64,000 bases of DNA from Agrostemma githago (taxonomy: Eukaryota > Streptophyta > Magnoliopsida > Caryophyllales > Caryophyllaceae), in assembly GCA_958450325.1 (NCBI GenBank), contig OY288243.1:50619878-50683877 (forward strand), in the 5' to 3' direction. The notes under the pieces are model-generated. The model was not told the origin of the DNA. It saw nothing but the letters and a program-made list of their open reading frames with translations, and searched no databases. Position 1 is the stretch's first letter. Each line of letters starts with the position of its first letter. Positions 45,270 through 56,919 of the stretch are shown here, piece by piece. Position numbers and translations under genes: made by a program.

Positions 45270-46034
45270 ACCTATTCAGCAGCAAAAAGGCACGCCACCC
45301 AGGCTAAGGGAGATAAGCCAGAGCACTCCTGCAGAATTAGCCGCAAGGATCTCCCAGCTGTCACCTTCAATGAAACCGATGCACAATCTACTCCAGAGCT
45401 ACACCATGATGCCCTGATAATCACGCTCTCCATTGGAATCTGTACTATAAAGAAAATCCTAGTAGACACCGGAAGTTCAGTTAACCTCATCATGCTGGAA
45501 ACCCTCCAGAACATGGGGTTCAGTGAGAAAGACTTGTCCAAGAAGGTCGTCCCCTGGTGGGCTTCATTGGCGAAACCAAGCATTTCCTGGGGGAATTATC
45601 ATCCCAACCTATGCTGGAGGAGTTAACAAGCAAGTACGATACCTGGTCATCGATGGACCCTCCACGTACAACGTAATCTTGGGAAGACCCTGGATCCATG
45701 AAATGAAGGCGATACCATCAACCGACCATCAGTGTTTGAAGTTCCCTACGCCCTGGGGGGTGCAAGAAGTCAGAGGAGATCAGGAAGATGTCAAAGACTG
45801 CGACAAGATTACTCTCAAGACAACAACAAGTCCTCCAACATAGCAATCATAGAACCAGCATATTCAGGAGGAGTACATCGAACCACCTCAGGTGGAGGTA
45901 GATGAAGTCAGCCTGGATAAGCTGCACCCAAAGCGGAAAGTATTAATTGGATCAGAATGAACAGGTAATATCCGCCAGAATCTCATTCAATTACTAAGAA
46001 CTAATATGGATTGTTTTGCTTGGTCGCATGACGA
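45270..46034 (+). pseudogene. protease region of element C
   Basis: KILVDTGSSVNLIM (near 45,455-45,500) is the aspartic protease active site. Frameshifts follow near 45,555. The segment ends in CFAWSHDD, the pre-RT motif, exactly where the solo LTR is inserted. Confidence 0.8.
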
Positions 46035-46039
46035 CATGG

Positions 46040-48789
46040 TGTGGACATGACATAGGTCCACCCCGACGCGGCCACGCGCGGGTTTGGGTAGACGAATGAA
46101 TCTCCATATGAAACGGATCGAATTGAAATTTAGGTCTATGTGGAGTCGCCACCGAATTTTGTGGTTATTCGGAACCATTCGAGCCCACTCTATGTCGTAG
46201 TGGTCCGTATACAAAATACGGCCCATTTTCGATGTCAGAGTTTATTGGGCTCGTCCCTTTGCATTTGATACCAATACCGACATTATCGGATATTGTGTAT
46301 TGAATGACTCTCGTGCGCCAACGGTTTCGGGCATCCGGAAACCGAGGTTCTGAGTAAGGGGTGAGGGTACGTGTTGGGAAGCCCACAAAGGACACCCAAC
46401 CCCGCCCGCACATTAGCGGTCTCTACTAAGAATTCGAATGACTTTCCAATACGCGCGTTAGTTGAACGGGAAAATGATATGCAAAGATTATTTTCCCTAA
46501 ACATGTGAATGGAATTGAAAAGGGTTTCTAAGTCAATTTAATGCAATTAATGCTAACGTCGAAGTTGAATTTTTGCATGTGGGTTCATTTTAGTAAAATA
46601 AAACAAACGACAAAAATTGACAAAGGAAACAAACAAACTGTTAGTAACGATATAACGAATAATAACGGTTTGTGCAAATATTGCATGATACAGAATGATG
46701 CAAATGAGTTAATGCATGGTTTTGAAAGAGGTGTTTCACGTGATAGATTAGGCACGTGTTGACCTAAGTCACGAAAATGATAAACGAGACTCGAATGTGA
46801 TGTGTAGGACTCACGGTTTGACGTGATAAGGGCCACTCGACCGAGTCATTGTGTGACTCGACCGAGTGGACCTCTGAAAAGCGGTCTGTCCTGGTTTTGT
46901 GACCCTACTCGACCGAGTTACTGACCAACTCGACCGAGTACATTGCCACTCGACCGAGTCACTGTGAGACTCGACCGAGTGGAGGTCATGGAGGCATTCT
47001 GTTTCGTATTACGGACCCTACTCGACCGAGCTATTGACCAACTCGATCGAGTACGTTGCCACTCAACCGAGTCACTGTGAGACTCGACCGAGTGGAGGTC
47101 GTAAGAGACGTTCTGTCTCGGTTTTTGTAATGTCACTCGATCGAGTGGCGTAGGCACTTGGTCGAGTGGCACCTGTACGAACCGTGTCGTTTGCAATTTT
47201 AAATATCGATTTTGAAATTGCTTTTGATTTTTGATGACTTGACGAATTGGGCATAAATATGGCGGAATTTATACTCAATTCGGGACTTGAATACTCGTCG
47301 TATTCCATATTCGATTATCGAATCGATATGGCATACTAGAGTGAAAACGATAGAAGATTAATTTAAGTCGACTTAAATTAACTACCGTGATATGGTAGAT
47401 TTCCTTTGCGTTAAATAATATCGTAATTCTATTGAATTGTATTGACAATTACTTTAGCATCAACGGAAAATCGCATTAGTTAACTTATGTGACTAGATCG
47501 TTAGATTCGACATCCAATTAAGGAATTGGTATTGAATTTAATAGATCGACGCTTTGCTTAAATTGAAAGACGTGATTCCCTCCGCATCCCGACGTCATAA
47601 TTAATTCTCGCGAATCCTTTGACATCGGATCCGCATCAACGGGTTTCGACCCTTATTAAAATACAATGTTTGCTTTTGAAAATCGATGTGATAATATGAC
47701 TCGAAAATGATGAAGACGAAATAAAAAAAAGATTATTGTTTAAGCTGACTTATCTCAATAATCAAATAGTCGGGGTACCGGAATAAGCGACCGTCAACGC
47801 TGTGTGCAGTACACTTGTATATTCGTGTTTTCTTATTCCGATATCCCTCTTATTCGACACAAATTGATAAGTATTTTAATGATTTGATATTAATTATACT
47901 ATCGATATTATGATGCAATGAACAACATAAAAAAAACGAAAGAAAAGACGAAAAAGAGGAAGACGGACGACGAAGAGAGAAGGAGAAGAGAACGGGGTTT
48001 TGACACCCTCAACCTACATGTTCTTGTCTCGGATCGAACTCGTAACCGTGGCTTTAACACAAGAGTCTTTGAGGTGGATGAAGGTTAAGTTATGGTGGCT
48101 CGGGTTGATTTCTAAAACTAGATTTAGGGTTTTTGCTAGTGTATTGCTTAGGGTTTGCTTAGGGTTTGTAAAGATGTTGTGTGTGTGTGGGTGTAGGGTT
48201 GCTCTAGGGTTTCTTGGAGTTGTCAAGAAGTTGTGTCAAGTGGTGTTGCATGGGGTGTATATATAGGCTAGGTTAGGGCACCCGGTTTAGGGTTACTCGA
48301 CCGAGTAGGTGGCTAACTCGGTCGAGTGGCCCGTCACGCCTGCAGCCGGGCTCGAAACAGGCCCACTCGATCGAGTGGGTCGGGCACTCGATCGAGTGGC
48401 CCAACGGGTTGCACGGGTCCATTGACTTGGACCTTGACTTTGGATGTTTGAAGGGTTTTGTGTTTGACTTGGACTTTTTGATGATGTGAGGGGCTGTTTT
48501 GTGCGTCTCGGAAACAATTTTGGCTGGGGTTGACCCAATCGCAAAAAAGTCGGTTTTAATTCCGGTGTCGGTTTTGGCCCAAATTAGTCCTGTTTGACTC
48601 GGAATGATCCACTAGGCCTGGATTCAAGGTTGGTTTTGTGAGATTTGTACTCTGTAAGTGTGTTAGCTAGCAATTAATGGATTTGAGCCCGTATCCGAGC
48701 GCATAGAAGCACGTTAGCGTCCGATCATCATCGGGTGTTTTTTGGGAAACTACCATAGACACCTGGCAGTGAAAATGCGGGTGTCTACA
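46040..48789 (-). mobile_element. solo LTR of a Tat element related to A (2,750 bp)
   Basis: Begins TGTGGACATG and ends GTGTCTACA, like the LTR of element A. It is flanked by the perfect 5-bp duplication CATGG (46,035-46,039 and 48,790-48,794). Removing the LTR and one CATGG restores the host reading frame WSHDDMVGID. A TATATATA box lies at 48,258-48,265 on the minus strand. It differs from A by carrying clusters of ACTCGACCGAGT. It is a product of LTR-LTR recombination. Confidence 0.95.
46835..47165. repeat. cluster of near-palindromic ACTCGACCGAGT motifs
   Basis: Twelve copies (ACTCGACCGAGT and variants ACTCGATCGAGT, ACTTGGTCGAGT) spaced about 20 bp, in a higher-order block of about 112 bp repeated three times. 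Four more copies sit at 48,294-48,398, flanking the predicted promoter on its other side. Confidence 0.9.
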
Positions 48790-48794
48790 CATGG

Positions 48795-50392
48795 TAGGGA
48801 TAGATCTCAGCGTCATAACCCATAGACTCAGCGTAGACCCAGCTACAGACCAATCCAGCAGAAAAGGAGAAAGTTTGCCCCATAAAGGAATCAAGTTATA
48901 AACCTGGAGGTGGACAACCTACTGGCTGCTGGAAAAACCAGGGAGGTAAAATACCCAGAATGGCTATCCAACGTTGTGGTAGTCCCGAAGAAGAATTGCA
49001 AATGAAGGGTATGCGTTGACTTCGCTGACTTGAATAAGACGTGCCCAAAAGACCCATTCCCTCTACCACACATAAACGCCATGGTAGACGCTACTGTAAG
49101 ACATGAGATGCTGACATTCCTCGACGCATGGAGTGGCTACAACCAAATAAAGATGCACCCAGAAGATCAGGAGAAGACGACCTTCAAGTTTGAAAGAGGA
49201 ATTTACTGATACAATGTTATTCCTTTTGGACTAAAAAATGCAGGGTCTACCTACCAGAGACTCGTCAACACGATGTTCAAAAGACAAATAGGCGACACAA
49301 TGGAGGTCTATATTGATGACATGGTGGTCAAGTCAAAGCAAGCTTCCCAGCACGTGGCGCACCTAGAAGATACCTTCAACACCCTGAGAGAGTACAAAAT
49401 GTAGCTGAATCCGTCAAAGTGTACCATTCGGGGTATCATGCGGAAAATTTCTGGGGTACATGGTCACCCTGAGAGGAATCAAAGCCAGCACAGAGCAGAT
49501 CAAGGCCATCCTCTAGCTGGAGTCACCTCATAAACCCAAGGATGTGCAACGCCTGACTAGGAGAATCGTCACCCTGAACAGGTTCATATCAAGATCCTCA
49601 GACAGGTGTAGATTGTTCTACGACATACTAAAGAAAGCCCAAAGGTTTGATTGGACGGAGGAGCACGAAATGGCATTCAACGAGCTGAAGCACTACCTCA
49701 GCACCCTACCGCTCTTGTCAAAACCTGAACCTGGAGAACCCCTCTTCCTGTACTTGTCTGTGACTGAGGCAGCAGTCAGCGTGGTACTGGTGCGAGAACA
49801 TGAAGGATCACAACATCCAGTATACTACATCAGTAAGTCTCTGCTTCCTGCACTTGAAAAACTCATACTTGCACTTGTTACAGCATCTTATAAACTGCGA
49901 ACTTATTTTGAGTCACACATAATTTCTATGATAACAAACTATCCACTAAAAACTATTATGAGAAAACTTGAGTTGTTAGGAAGGATGGCGAAGCGGTCCA
50001 CGCATCTAAGTGGTTTCGACTTAAAGTTTGTCCCTCGAACAACTATAAAATCCCAGGCGCTAGTAGATTTTGTATCCGACTTCAGCCCAGCACTCCAATC
50101 CCAGGCGGAGAAAGACATTCTCATCCTGGAGAAGGACAAAGGAGAACGGGTATGGAAACTGAATGTAGATGGAGCCTCCAACATGAGGGGGTCTGGAGCA
50201 GGGTTAGTCCTCAGGTCACCTCAGGGAGACCTTATAGTCCAAGCAGTACGATGCGAATTCCGAACAACAAATAATGAAGCTGAATATGAAGCCCTGATCC
50301 TAGGCCTCCAGCTGGCCCTAGATCTCAAGATTAGGCACCTGGAGGTGTGCAGCGACTCCCAGCTCATAGTCAACCATGTGAATAGTTCTTAT
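48795..50392 (+). pseudogene. RT-RNH-aRNH of element C, broken and truncated
   Basis: RT motifs: RVCVDFADLNKTCPKD, TFLDAWSGYNQIKM, NVIPFGLKNAGSTYQR, YIDDMVVKSK (near 49,309). Stops at 49,003, 49,207, 49,402 and 49,514, and a frameshift between 49,404 and 49,514. RNase H: LFLYLSVTEAAVSVVLVREH. Second RNase H: WKLNVDGASNMRGSGAG (near 50,155) to VCSDSQLIVNHVN, cut off by the Athila-like LTR. The dual RNase H marks the Tat lineage. Confidence 0.9.
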
Positions 50393-52279
50393 TGTTATGT
50401 GCTAAATTTAGACCATTTTTTCCCTCATTTAGACCCATTTTCCCCTCGTTTTGCAAGTTTAGAGTGCGATTATCTCCATATTTTGAGTACCTCTCGCATT
50501 AGCGTCCCTCTTGTGCGTTTTACGTTTTTTTGGTATTTTTTCTATCAATTTTGATAGGATTTGGCACCGAAATCACGATCGAGCTTCCACGAGCACAAGA
50601 GAAGGGAATACCGTCCAAAGAGCAAAGCACACAACTTAAAGTTTAAAGTCATCCAATCAATCGACGAAGAATGAGGCAAGGAAAGAGGCCAGAGAAAATT
50701 ACCGGGTGAAATTTCACTCGATGAAGTACCACTGGGCGAAATTTCACCCGACGGTAAAGTGCCTCCCCGAAGATTTTCCGAGCTTCTCCACCGGGCGAAA
50801 ATGACCGGGCGAAATTTCGCCTACCGAGTGAAATTTCGCCCGATGGAGAAAAGCGCCAAAAACCGCGAAATGAGAAGAAAATCTCACCGGGTGAAATTTC
50901 ACCCGATGGGATTAATTCGTCAGGCCGCAGGGCGAAGTTTCACCCCATGAAAATGCAAAGGGTGATTGTCTCACTAATGGAGCAAAAAGTTGGATTTGGG
51001 CTTTAAGTTAAGAGACTCATTAAGGCATTACTATATATATGTTACCCTAGTTTGTTGCCCAAGTGATATCCCATTACAGTAGTAACATAATCATCCACAA
51101 CTATCCTCGTAATCCACCATTTGTGTAGTTACACATCCATTAGTGGAATAATCTAGTAGTATTCTTAGTAATTCTCTATAATTCTAGTAGTAATTTAGTA
51201 GTAGATCTACCTAGTTTCCATCAACAATTCTCTAGATTTCAAGTTTGTAGAAGATTATTATTTCAAGTTTCAAGTTTTATTTGAAGATTTGTGGGGTTTA
51301 TTGAAGAATTAGTGGCAAGTTCTTCATTCTCTTCATCAAAGATTCACTCTTTATTTATGAAATCTTCTTATTTATTGTAGATCTTCATAATTAGTACATT
51401 TCATTTCACTCTCTAATCTCTAGTTTACATTTATTTTAGTGTTCCCTCATTATTGTTGTTTAGATTATCTTAGTGTTGTTAGTTTCTCTAGATTTTATTT
51501 ATGTTGTTCTAGATTATTCTCTAGTTTATTTTGTTAGATAGTATCTTTTCCATAGTTTAGTGAGTAGTTGTTAGATCGTAGTTTTCTCATTATTTTGTTG
51601 TTAGTTTCTTTAGATTTAATTATTATGCATGTTGTAGTTATTTTCTCCTTAGTTATTGTTTTGTTGTCTTCCATTATGATTAGTGAGTAGATTTCTTGTT
51701 GGGGGTTTAGGGATGAGGACTTGGACTATTTGAATTAAGGGATGTTGGTGGGTTGCTTGCTTGTTGGTTTATCTTGTTTGTGGTTGTTGTGTCATTGTTG
51801 TTTTAGTCCGACCAACTACACCGACCTTGACTCATTTCTATCAATATGGGGAAACTCGGGGTAGAAATTACCATAACTAGAGACTTACCCTTCTTCGCCG
51901 CGAAAGCGGGTTTTTAGGTGGGTTGGGTGAAGAAACCGAAAGGTGGCATTCTCCCTTTATCAATGTTGCGACAAAAACTCGATTCCGATCTTCTTAGATT
52001 CCATGTTCCAAATCCCGACTTCCTCCTAACACCTTTTCCTAGATTGGTTATCTCTAGCTATTTCTATCGTTATTTCTCTAGTATAGACTCGACCCTTAGA
52101 AACCCCCCTCTAGACATCAAACGCATCACTTTAACTCGTTACTACTACGTTCCGTTCCCTGTGGACTGACCTCGACTTACCACGATTACTCTAGTAGTTT
52201 TTGTGTTATTCCGAGTCTATAAATATTGTTTGACCCCCCGTCCTTCGCTAAACGATTGATCCGATTGGGGTGCCCGTCA
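50393..52279 (+). repeat. 5' LTR of element D (about 1.89 kb)
   Basis: TGTTATGTGCTAAATTTAG...GTGCCCGTCA, then AAA and the PBS. The start could alternatively be TGTGCTAAATT at 50,398. T-rich TTAGTTTCT repeats fill 51,150-51,700. Confidence 0.8.
50700..50945. repeat. palindromic GGGTGAAATTTCACCC cluster
   Basis: Six to seven copies of (C)GGGYGAAATTTCRCCC(G). The copy at 50,888-50,905 is a perfect 18-bp palindrome, CGGGTGAAATTTCACCCG. They occur in the U3-like part of the LTR, upstream of a CTATATATATG box near 51,031. Confidence 0.9.
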
Positions 52280-52282
52280 AAA

Positions 52283-52300
52283 TGGCGCCGTTGCCGGGGA
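52283..52300 (+). other. primer binding site, tRNA-Asp type
   Basis: TGGCGCCGTTGCCGGGGA, complementary to the end of plant tRNA-Asp(GTC) plus CCA; typical of Athila. Confidence 0.9.
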
Positions 52301-52392
52301 ACGACGAGTAGTTCTTGTGTTTGATTCGTGTCTCTTCTCCCTCTTCCCTAGTACCATTAGGGGCTAGGACTCTCACCGTTTAATTGAGTTTT

Positions 52393-53395
52393 ATGTCCAG
52401 GAACACGTCATCCCCCTTGTGGTTCGATCCGGAGCCGGAAAGGAGTTTTAGAGCATTGCGTTTTCGGGGAAATAACTCAACCACCATCATTCCACATCCT
52501 TCATTATCACCTCCTAACCTTAATCCCATCCTACCACATACACCTTCTACACCTTCTACATCACATAATCCCACTCCAAATAATCCTTCCATACCTTCCA
52601 CTTCACAAAATTCACCACCATCACCAAAAACTCCACCACCAAATCAAAATCAATCCCCTCCAAATCATCCAAATTCAAATCCACCATCACCACCAATCCA
52701 ACAAATGGCAACCTTAGCCTCCCATTTCCCACTCACACATGAAGAAACACCTTCTCCCGTTGATTTCAGAGAGATTTCCGAGAATTATGAATTGAAAGCC
52801 TCTTTGACAAATGCGGTTCAAGAAGATACTTTTCACGGTGTCTCCCAAGAAGATGCTCAAGAGCAGATCGCTTCATTTAAAGAAAAATTAGTAGCAGCCC
52901 GTCTCAATGGATTAACTTCGTGCCAATTGCATCGTTTATTATTTCCAAAGACCTTGAGAGATGGAGCTCGTAGATGGCTACAAGGCCATCCCGCTAATAC
53001 ATTCACAACATGGGCTCAATTATCCAATGCTTTCTTGGAGAAATATTTTCCGCCGTCAAAGACTAACCAATATCGCATGGAGATACAAACCTTCAAGCAA
53101 GATGAATTTGAAAGCCTAAGTGAGGCTTGGGAAAAATTTAGGGATCTATTGCGCAAATGTCCACACCATGGAATACCCGATTGGCTAACTACCCAAACGT
53201 TTTATAACACCCTTTCATCGAGAACCAAGGAAAACCTCAATTCGGTCGCAGGAGGAGACTTCTCTTTTCTCACCGATGAGGCATCCAAAAATCTTATTGA
53301 GGAGATGGCAAGGAGTGATTCTAGAATGGGTCAATCGAGGGATTCTAGAAAGAAAGTCGAAGTGAACTCAACTAAGAGTTCTAATGAATTGAAAC
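52393..53395 (+). CDS. Athila-type Gag, truncated by insertion
   Basis: From ATG 52,393 about 334 codons are open. A Pro/Ser/Asn-rich N-terminus (about residues 30-100) is followed by the conserved Athila Gag block: ISENYELKASLTNAVQEDTF, RWLQGHPANTFTTWAQLSNA, FLEKYFPPSKTNQYRMEI, CPHHGIPDWLTTQTFYNTL. The stop (CTG TAA) is made by the first bases of the next inserted LTR, so the true Gag continued beyond NELK. No damage within the visible part. Confidence 0.9.
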
Positions 53396-55941
53396 TGTAA
53401 CACCCGCTATTTTTCCTAGCGTTTTTGTCTTTACCGTTATGACTCTGTCACATTTCGGCCTTGCATTTCATCATTTTACTAAGCTCTATTTTCATTGTTG
53501 AGTTTAATGATTTTTATTTTTAATTTTAAAGATTTTAATTCTTTCAAATCTATTTATTTGATTTTCTTCGTAAACTAATTTGTTTTCCGCGAGGAATTCT
53601 ATTTCTCTTCGAATTGACATTTTTAAGCTCGGATTTAAGTTATTCTTCTTCCTAAAAATGTTTAAATACATTTGTATAATATTTTAAACTAAGAAATATT
53701 TTTGTTTACTAAAGAGTAGCCATTTATGATTTTAATACGAAGTTTCGCGAATAATTATTTTCTTACGCGAGGTTTACTCGAATTACCTTGAAATGCCTTT
53801 AACTATTTTACGATTATACTTTTTATCAACCTATAAATTATTTGAGACCATTTCCTCACATTTTGGATCGACTAAGCTTCTGGTCACAAATTTTACTACG
53901 TATTATTTATACGTTTCATTTTGTCACGTTAAACCGTAAACGTAAGATTATTTTTCTTCCATTTATTCCATGCTTTATTATCAAAATCTTCATACTCCCC
54001 CTCACTTACATTGGCCGGCTGTTTTGTGGATAATTTCTACATAGTTTTCATTAAAATTTATCATCATTTATGCTTAGAAACCATCCATTTCTTTCTTACA
54101 CTCATTTTTCTCATAAACAAAAAAATACTCTTTCAATTTCCTCAAAAAAACGTGACATCCTCCAGCAGTCCTACGCTGATTCTTGCTCCAATTTGAGTAA
54201 TAATCATCTCATTTTTATCGTCAAATTTATCGTCATTGCGATCCTTCCGTTAAGGTAATAATCGATGTTGTTTCGATCATTATTCTCCTTGATTTTCTTA
54301 GTTTTTCTCATGGTATTTTTATGCCATGATTTTCGTGTATTAAGGATTTGTGGACGATCTCGAGGCCGACGAGTATATTATCGTTTCCGATTTGGACTTG
54401 AGGTAACGTCGATGTTACTCGGTATTACTTGATTTTATTTGTGTAATTGCATGTATATAATTATAATTTTATTTTTGACAATATATGTATGTCATATAAT
54501 CTGGAAAATTTTTAAAAGTTGGAAATTTGCATGTTTCGGTAATTTTTATCGCTTTTACGAGATTAACGATTAAATCGGCATATTAATTTGTAAAATCGTT
54601 ATATTCGGCCTAAACTTGTAATATTTGATATTATTCTATGAAAATAAGATTTTTGATGATTTTTAATAATTTGGTATTTTTATGATATTTTTGATATCGA
54701 TTATTGAATTATTACCGTTATCGGACAAAAACGATTAAAAACCGATTTTTAGTTCTAGTACTTAAACAATTTATTTTAATCTGATTTTTGACGTGGTGAA
54801 ACTTTCTGGTATAATAGAATTTTCTGATTTGTTTCATAATTTTTCGGAATTGTTAAGTGGATGAATTAATTAATCACTTTAAATCATCGTTTATCGTTAA
54901 AACCGCATTTGTTGTTTAAATTCTCAATTTCTGGTATCTGGATTAAATCTGGAAATAAATATGGTTTTGATGATTTCATAATAAAATGTAATTTTATGAT
55001 TTTTAGTGCTTTAATAAAATGTTAGGACGTTAAGTTTTATTAATGGAATCGTTAATTGTGAAAACAGGTTTTAAATGACGGTTTTATTGGAATTTTGGTA
55101 AATCTGGAACTTTGGAAAATCTAGAAAATTAGTATATTCTGGAAAATGATGATTTTAAAGTTTAATAATAATTTTTGGACATTAATACTTAATTCGTTTT
55201 GTAATTACTATTTTTATTAATCGTTATTGTCGAGATTAGACGATTAACGAGAAAACCCTTTAAAAACCAAGACTAAGCATTATGGAAAATTTTATTTTCT
55301 GGACAGAATGTCCATAAATATATTTTATCTATTTTACGTAATTTTTGTACTATTTATTAAAGTCTTTAATTAATAAGTACTCCCTCCGCTTCTCTATGAT
55401 GTTCCACATTTGATTGTGGGAAGAAATTAAGAAAATGGATATATGTGGAGGAAAATGAAGATAGAGAAAAGGAAGTGGGGTCACAAGCAATAAGAACCAC
55501 AAAATATTTACTAAAAAGGAAAGTGGAACATCTTAGTGAAGTTTCGTAAAAAGAAAATGTGGAAGATCTTAGTGAAGGGGAGGGAGTATTGGTTTTGGAC
55601 AAATTATGATTTATCGTTAAAATGCTCCGTCTTACCTAAAAGATTTATTTTTCCAGCTATTTTGAAAATATTTAAATCTAAAACTTTAAGAGTTAAATTC
55701 CATTAACATACTCTAAATATATTTGTTGGTTTAATTAAATAAAGACGTTCAAATATTTAATTTGATATTTGCCGTAAAATGCTATTTATAATCGTATTGT
55801 CGAAACTAATAATAATTAGGGAATTTTAGTTTTGTAAATTTTGGAAACACCCTAATTAGTAGTTGTTCCGGTCACGGAAACAATTAACCCGACTTTGGAT
55901 CCGGGTTGAGTAATCGGATTGTCGGTGAATAACGGATCGCA
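53396..55941. repeat. LTR-like sequence starting TGTAACACCC
   Basis: Inserted into the Athila gag at GAAAC/TGTAACACCCGC. The TGTAACACCC start is typical of long LTRs of Ty3/gypsy chromoviruses (Tekay-like). 2.5 kb of AT-rich, noncoding DNA follows, with a Stowaway MITE inside. No ...GTTACA end is found before element F begins, so the right boundary and orientation are unknown. Confidence 0.5.
55380..55586. mobile_element. Stowaway MITE (207 bp)
   Basis: TA/CTCCCTCCGCTTCTCTATG at the left. The reverse complement of the right end starts CTCCCTCCCCTTCACTAAG and continues to match for about 35 bp (TTCCACATTT). TA duplications at 55,378 and 55,587. Confidence 0.9.
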
Positions 55942-56565
55942 TGATTTCCTTGAACCTCTCCTTTGTCTCTCTCCCTTGATCGGACCTTCCCGGCGGAGTT
56001 GGCCTGCTCCCTGCACAATGAACGCACAGGGCCTCGGAGGTTGTCCGAAGGAACCCTCTCTGATGCCTAAGTTAGTCCGTGAAATGCCTTGATGAACCTA
56101 GCTCGTGAGGAACTAGGTGGCGTTTTTAGGAGTGAGAGTCTAGAGAGAGAAAATCCAACCCCTCTCATGTGGGAAATGGAAGAATATTTATACCTTCCCA
56201 CAAGAGAGAGGAAAAGAGGAGTGGGGAGAGAAAGAATGAGTGGATGGGAAATTGACACGTGGTTTTTCCCCATCCACTCGTTCTCTCTTACCTGTAGGCA
56301 AGATGACAGAGGGGGCTTCTGGGGCCCCGGCCCTGCTCAGGGAGAAGGTCGCTTGGAGGCAAGCGAGCAGGTAGTGCCTGTAAGCTCCTCACAGCCAGTT
56401 GCCTTACCCTACCGGGCAGGCGGCTTCCTTGTAGTTTTGCTTTACTGAGGGAATCCTGGTATCTCATCCCAACGGCCTGCTGGGTGAGCTCCTTGGTTCC
56501 TTGGACGGGGTCTTCATGGGGCCTGCTAGGCAGGTGGCCCGGCGCAGGCTCTTCGACCCTCATCA
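55942..56565 (-). repeat. probable 3' LTR of element F
   Basis: The right boundary is ...CCCTCATCA at 56,565 with GGTGAGGGCCAAT just outside as a possible polypurine tract (minus strand). The left boundary is one of several TGAT words near 55,942-55,978. The minus-strand TATAAATA box is at 56,185-56,192. Boundaries are uncertain because the partner LTR is not in the window. Confidence 0.5.
56185..56192 (-). promoter_or_regulatory. TATA box in LTR of element F
   Basis: The minus strand reads GGTATAAATATTC, placing the predicted start of element RNA near 56,155-56,160. Confidence 0.55.
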
Positions 56566-56849
56566 ATTGGCCCTCACCTGCTGGAGGGGAAGCAGGGTTC
56601 CCCTTTGGCAGGTGGACTCTTGATGGAGGGGAGTTGACTTGTGTCTCTTACCAGTGCATTTAATGCGTTCGCGTATTCCCGAGGGGGAGTCTTTTCTGTC
56701 ATTGGGCATGCCAAGAGCTTAATTGTTCCTTGGGTCATGATTGCTTCGTGCACCAAATGGATTTTTGGGCAGCGTGCTGGTGTGCCGATTGGTGGTTTCT
56801 TCTGTCAGGGTGGTTGGGATGTTATTCAATGCCTTGGCCTTCTTCCTTG

Positions 56850-56857
56850 TATAAATT
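56850..56857 (+). promoter_or_regulatory. TATA box of the 194-aa antisense ORF
   Basis: TATAAATT in TTGTATAAATTGC, 63 bp before the ATG at 56,920, with a C/T-rich leader between. The region 56,566-56,849 upstream holds no other gene. Confidence 0.55.
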
Positions 56858-56919
56858 GCATTTTCCTTCGCCATTTTCATGACCCATCTCCAACTTTCCT
56901 TTCTTTCTTTGTCTTAATC

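Larger units (their letters stand above)
42521..50392 (+). mobile_element. dead Tat-type Ty3/gypsy element C, interrupted
   Basis: Left LTR, tRNA-Lys PBS, gag, protease, RT, RNase H and the start of aRNH can be traced in order on the plus strand. A solo LTR of another family sits at 46,040-48,789, and an Athila-like element cuts it off at 50,393. Integrase and the right LTR are not in the window. The coding part is full of premature stops, most of them TAG where CAG is expected. Confidence 0.9.
50393..53395 (+). mobile_element. Athila-like Ty3/gypsy element D (5' part)
   Basis: LTR, PBS and most of gag are present; the rest is cut off by another insertion at 53,396. It was inserted into the aRNase H region of element C. 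The right end is not visible in the window. Confidence 0.85.
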
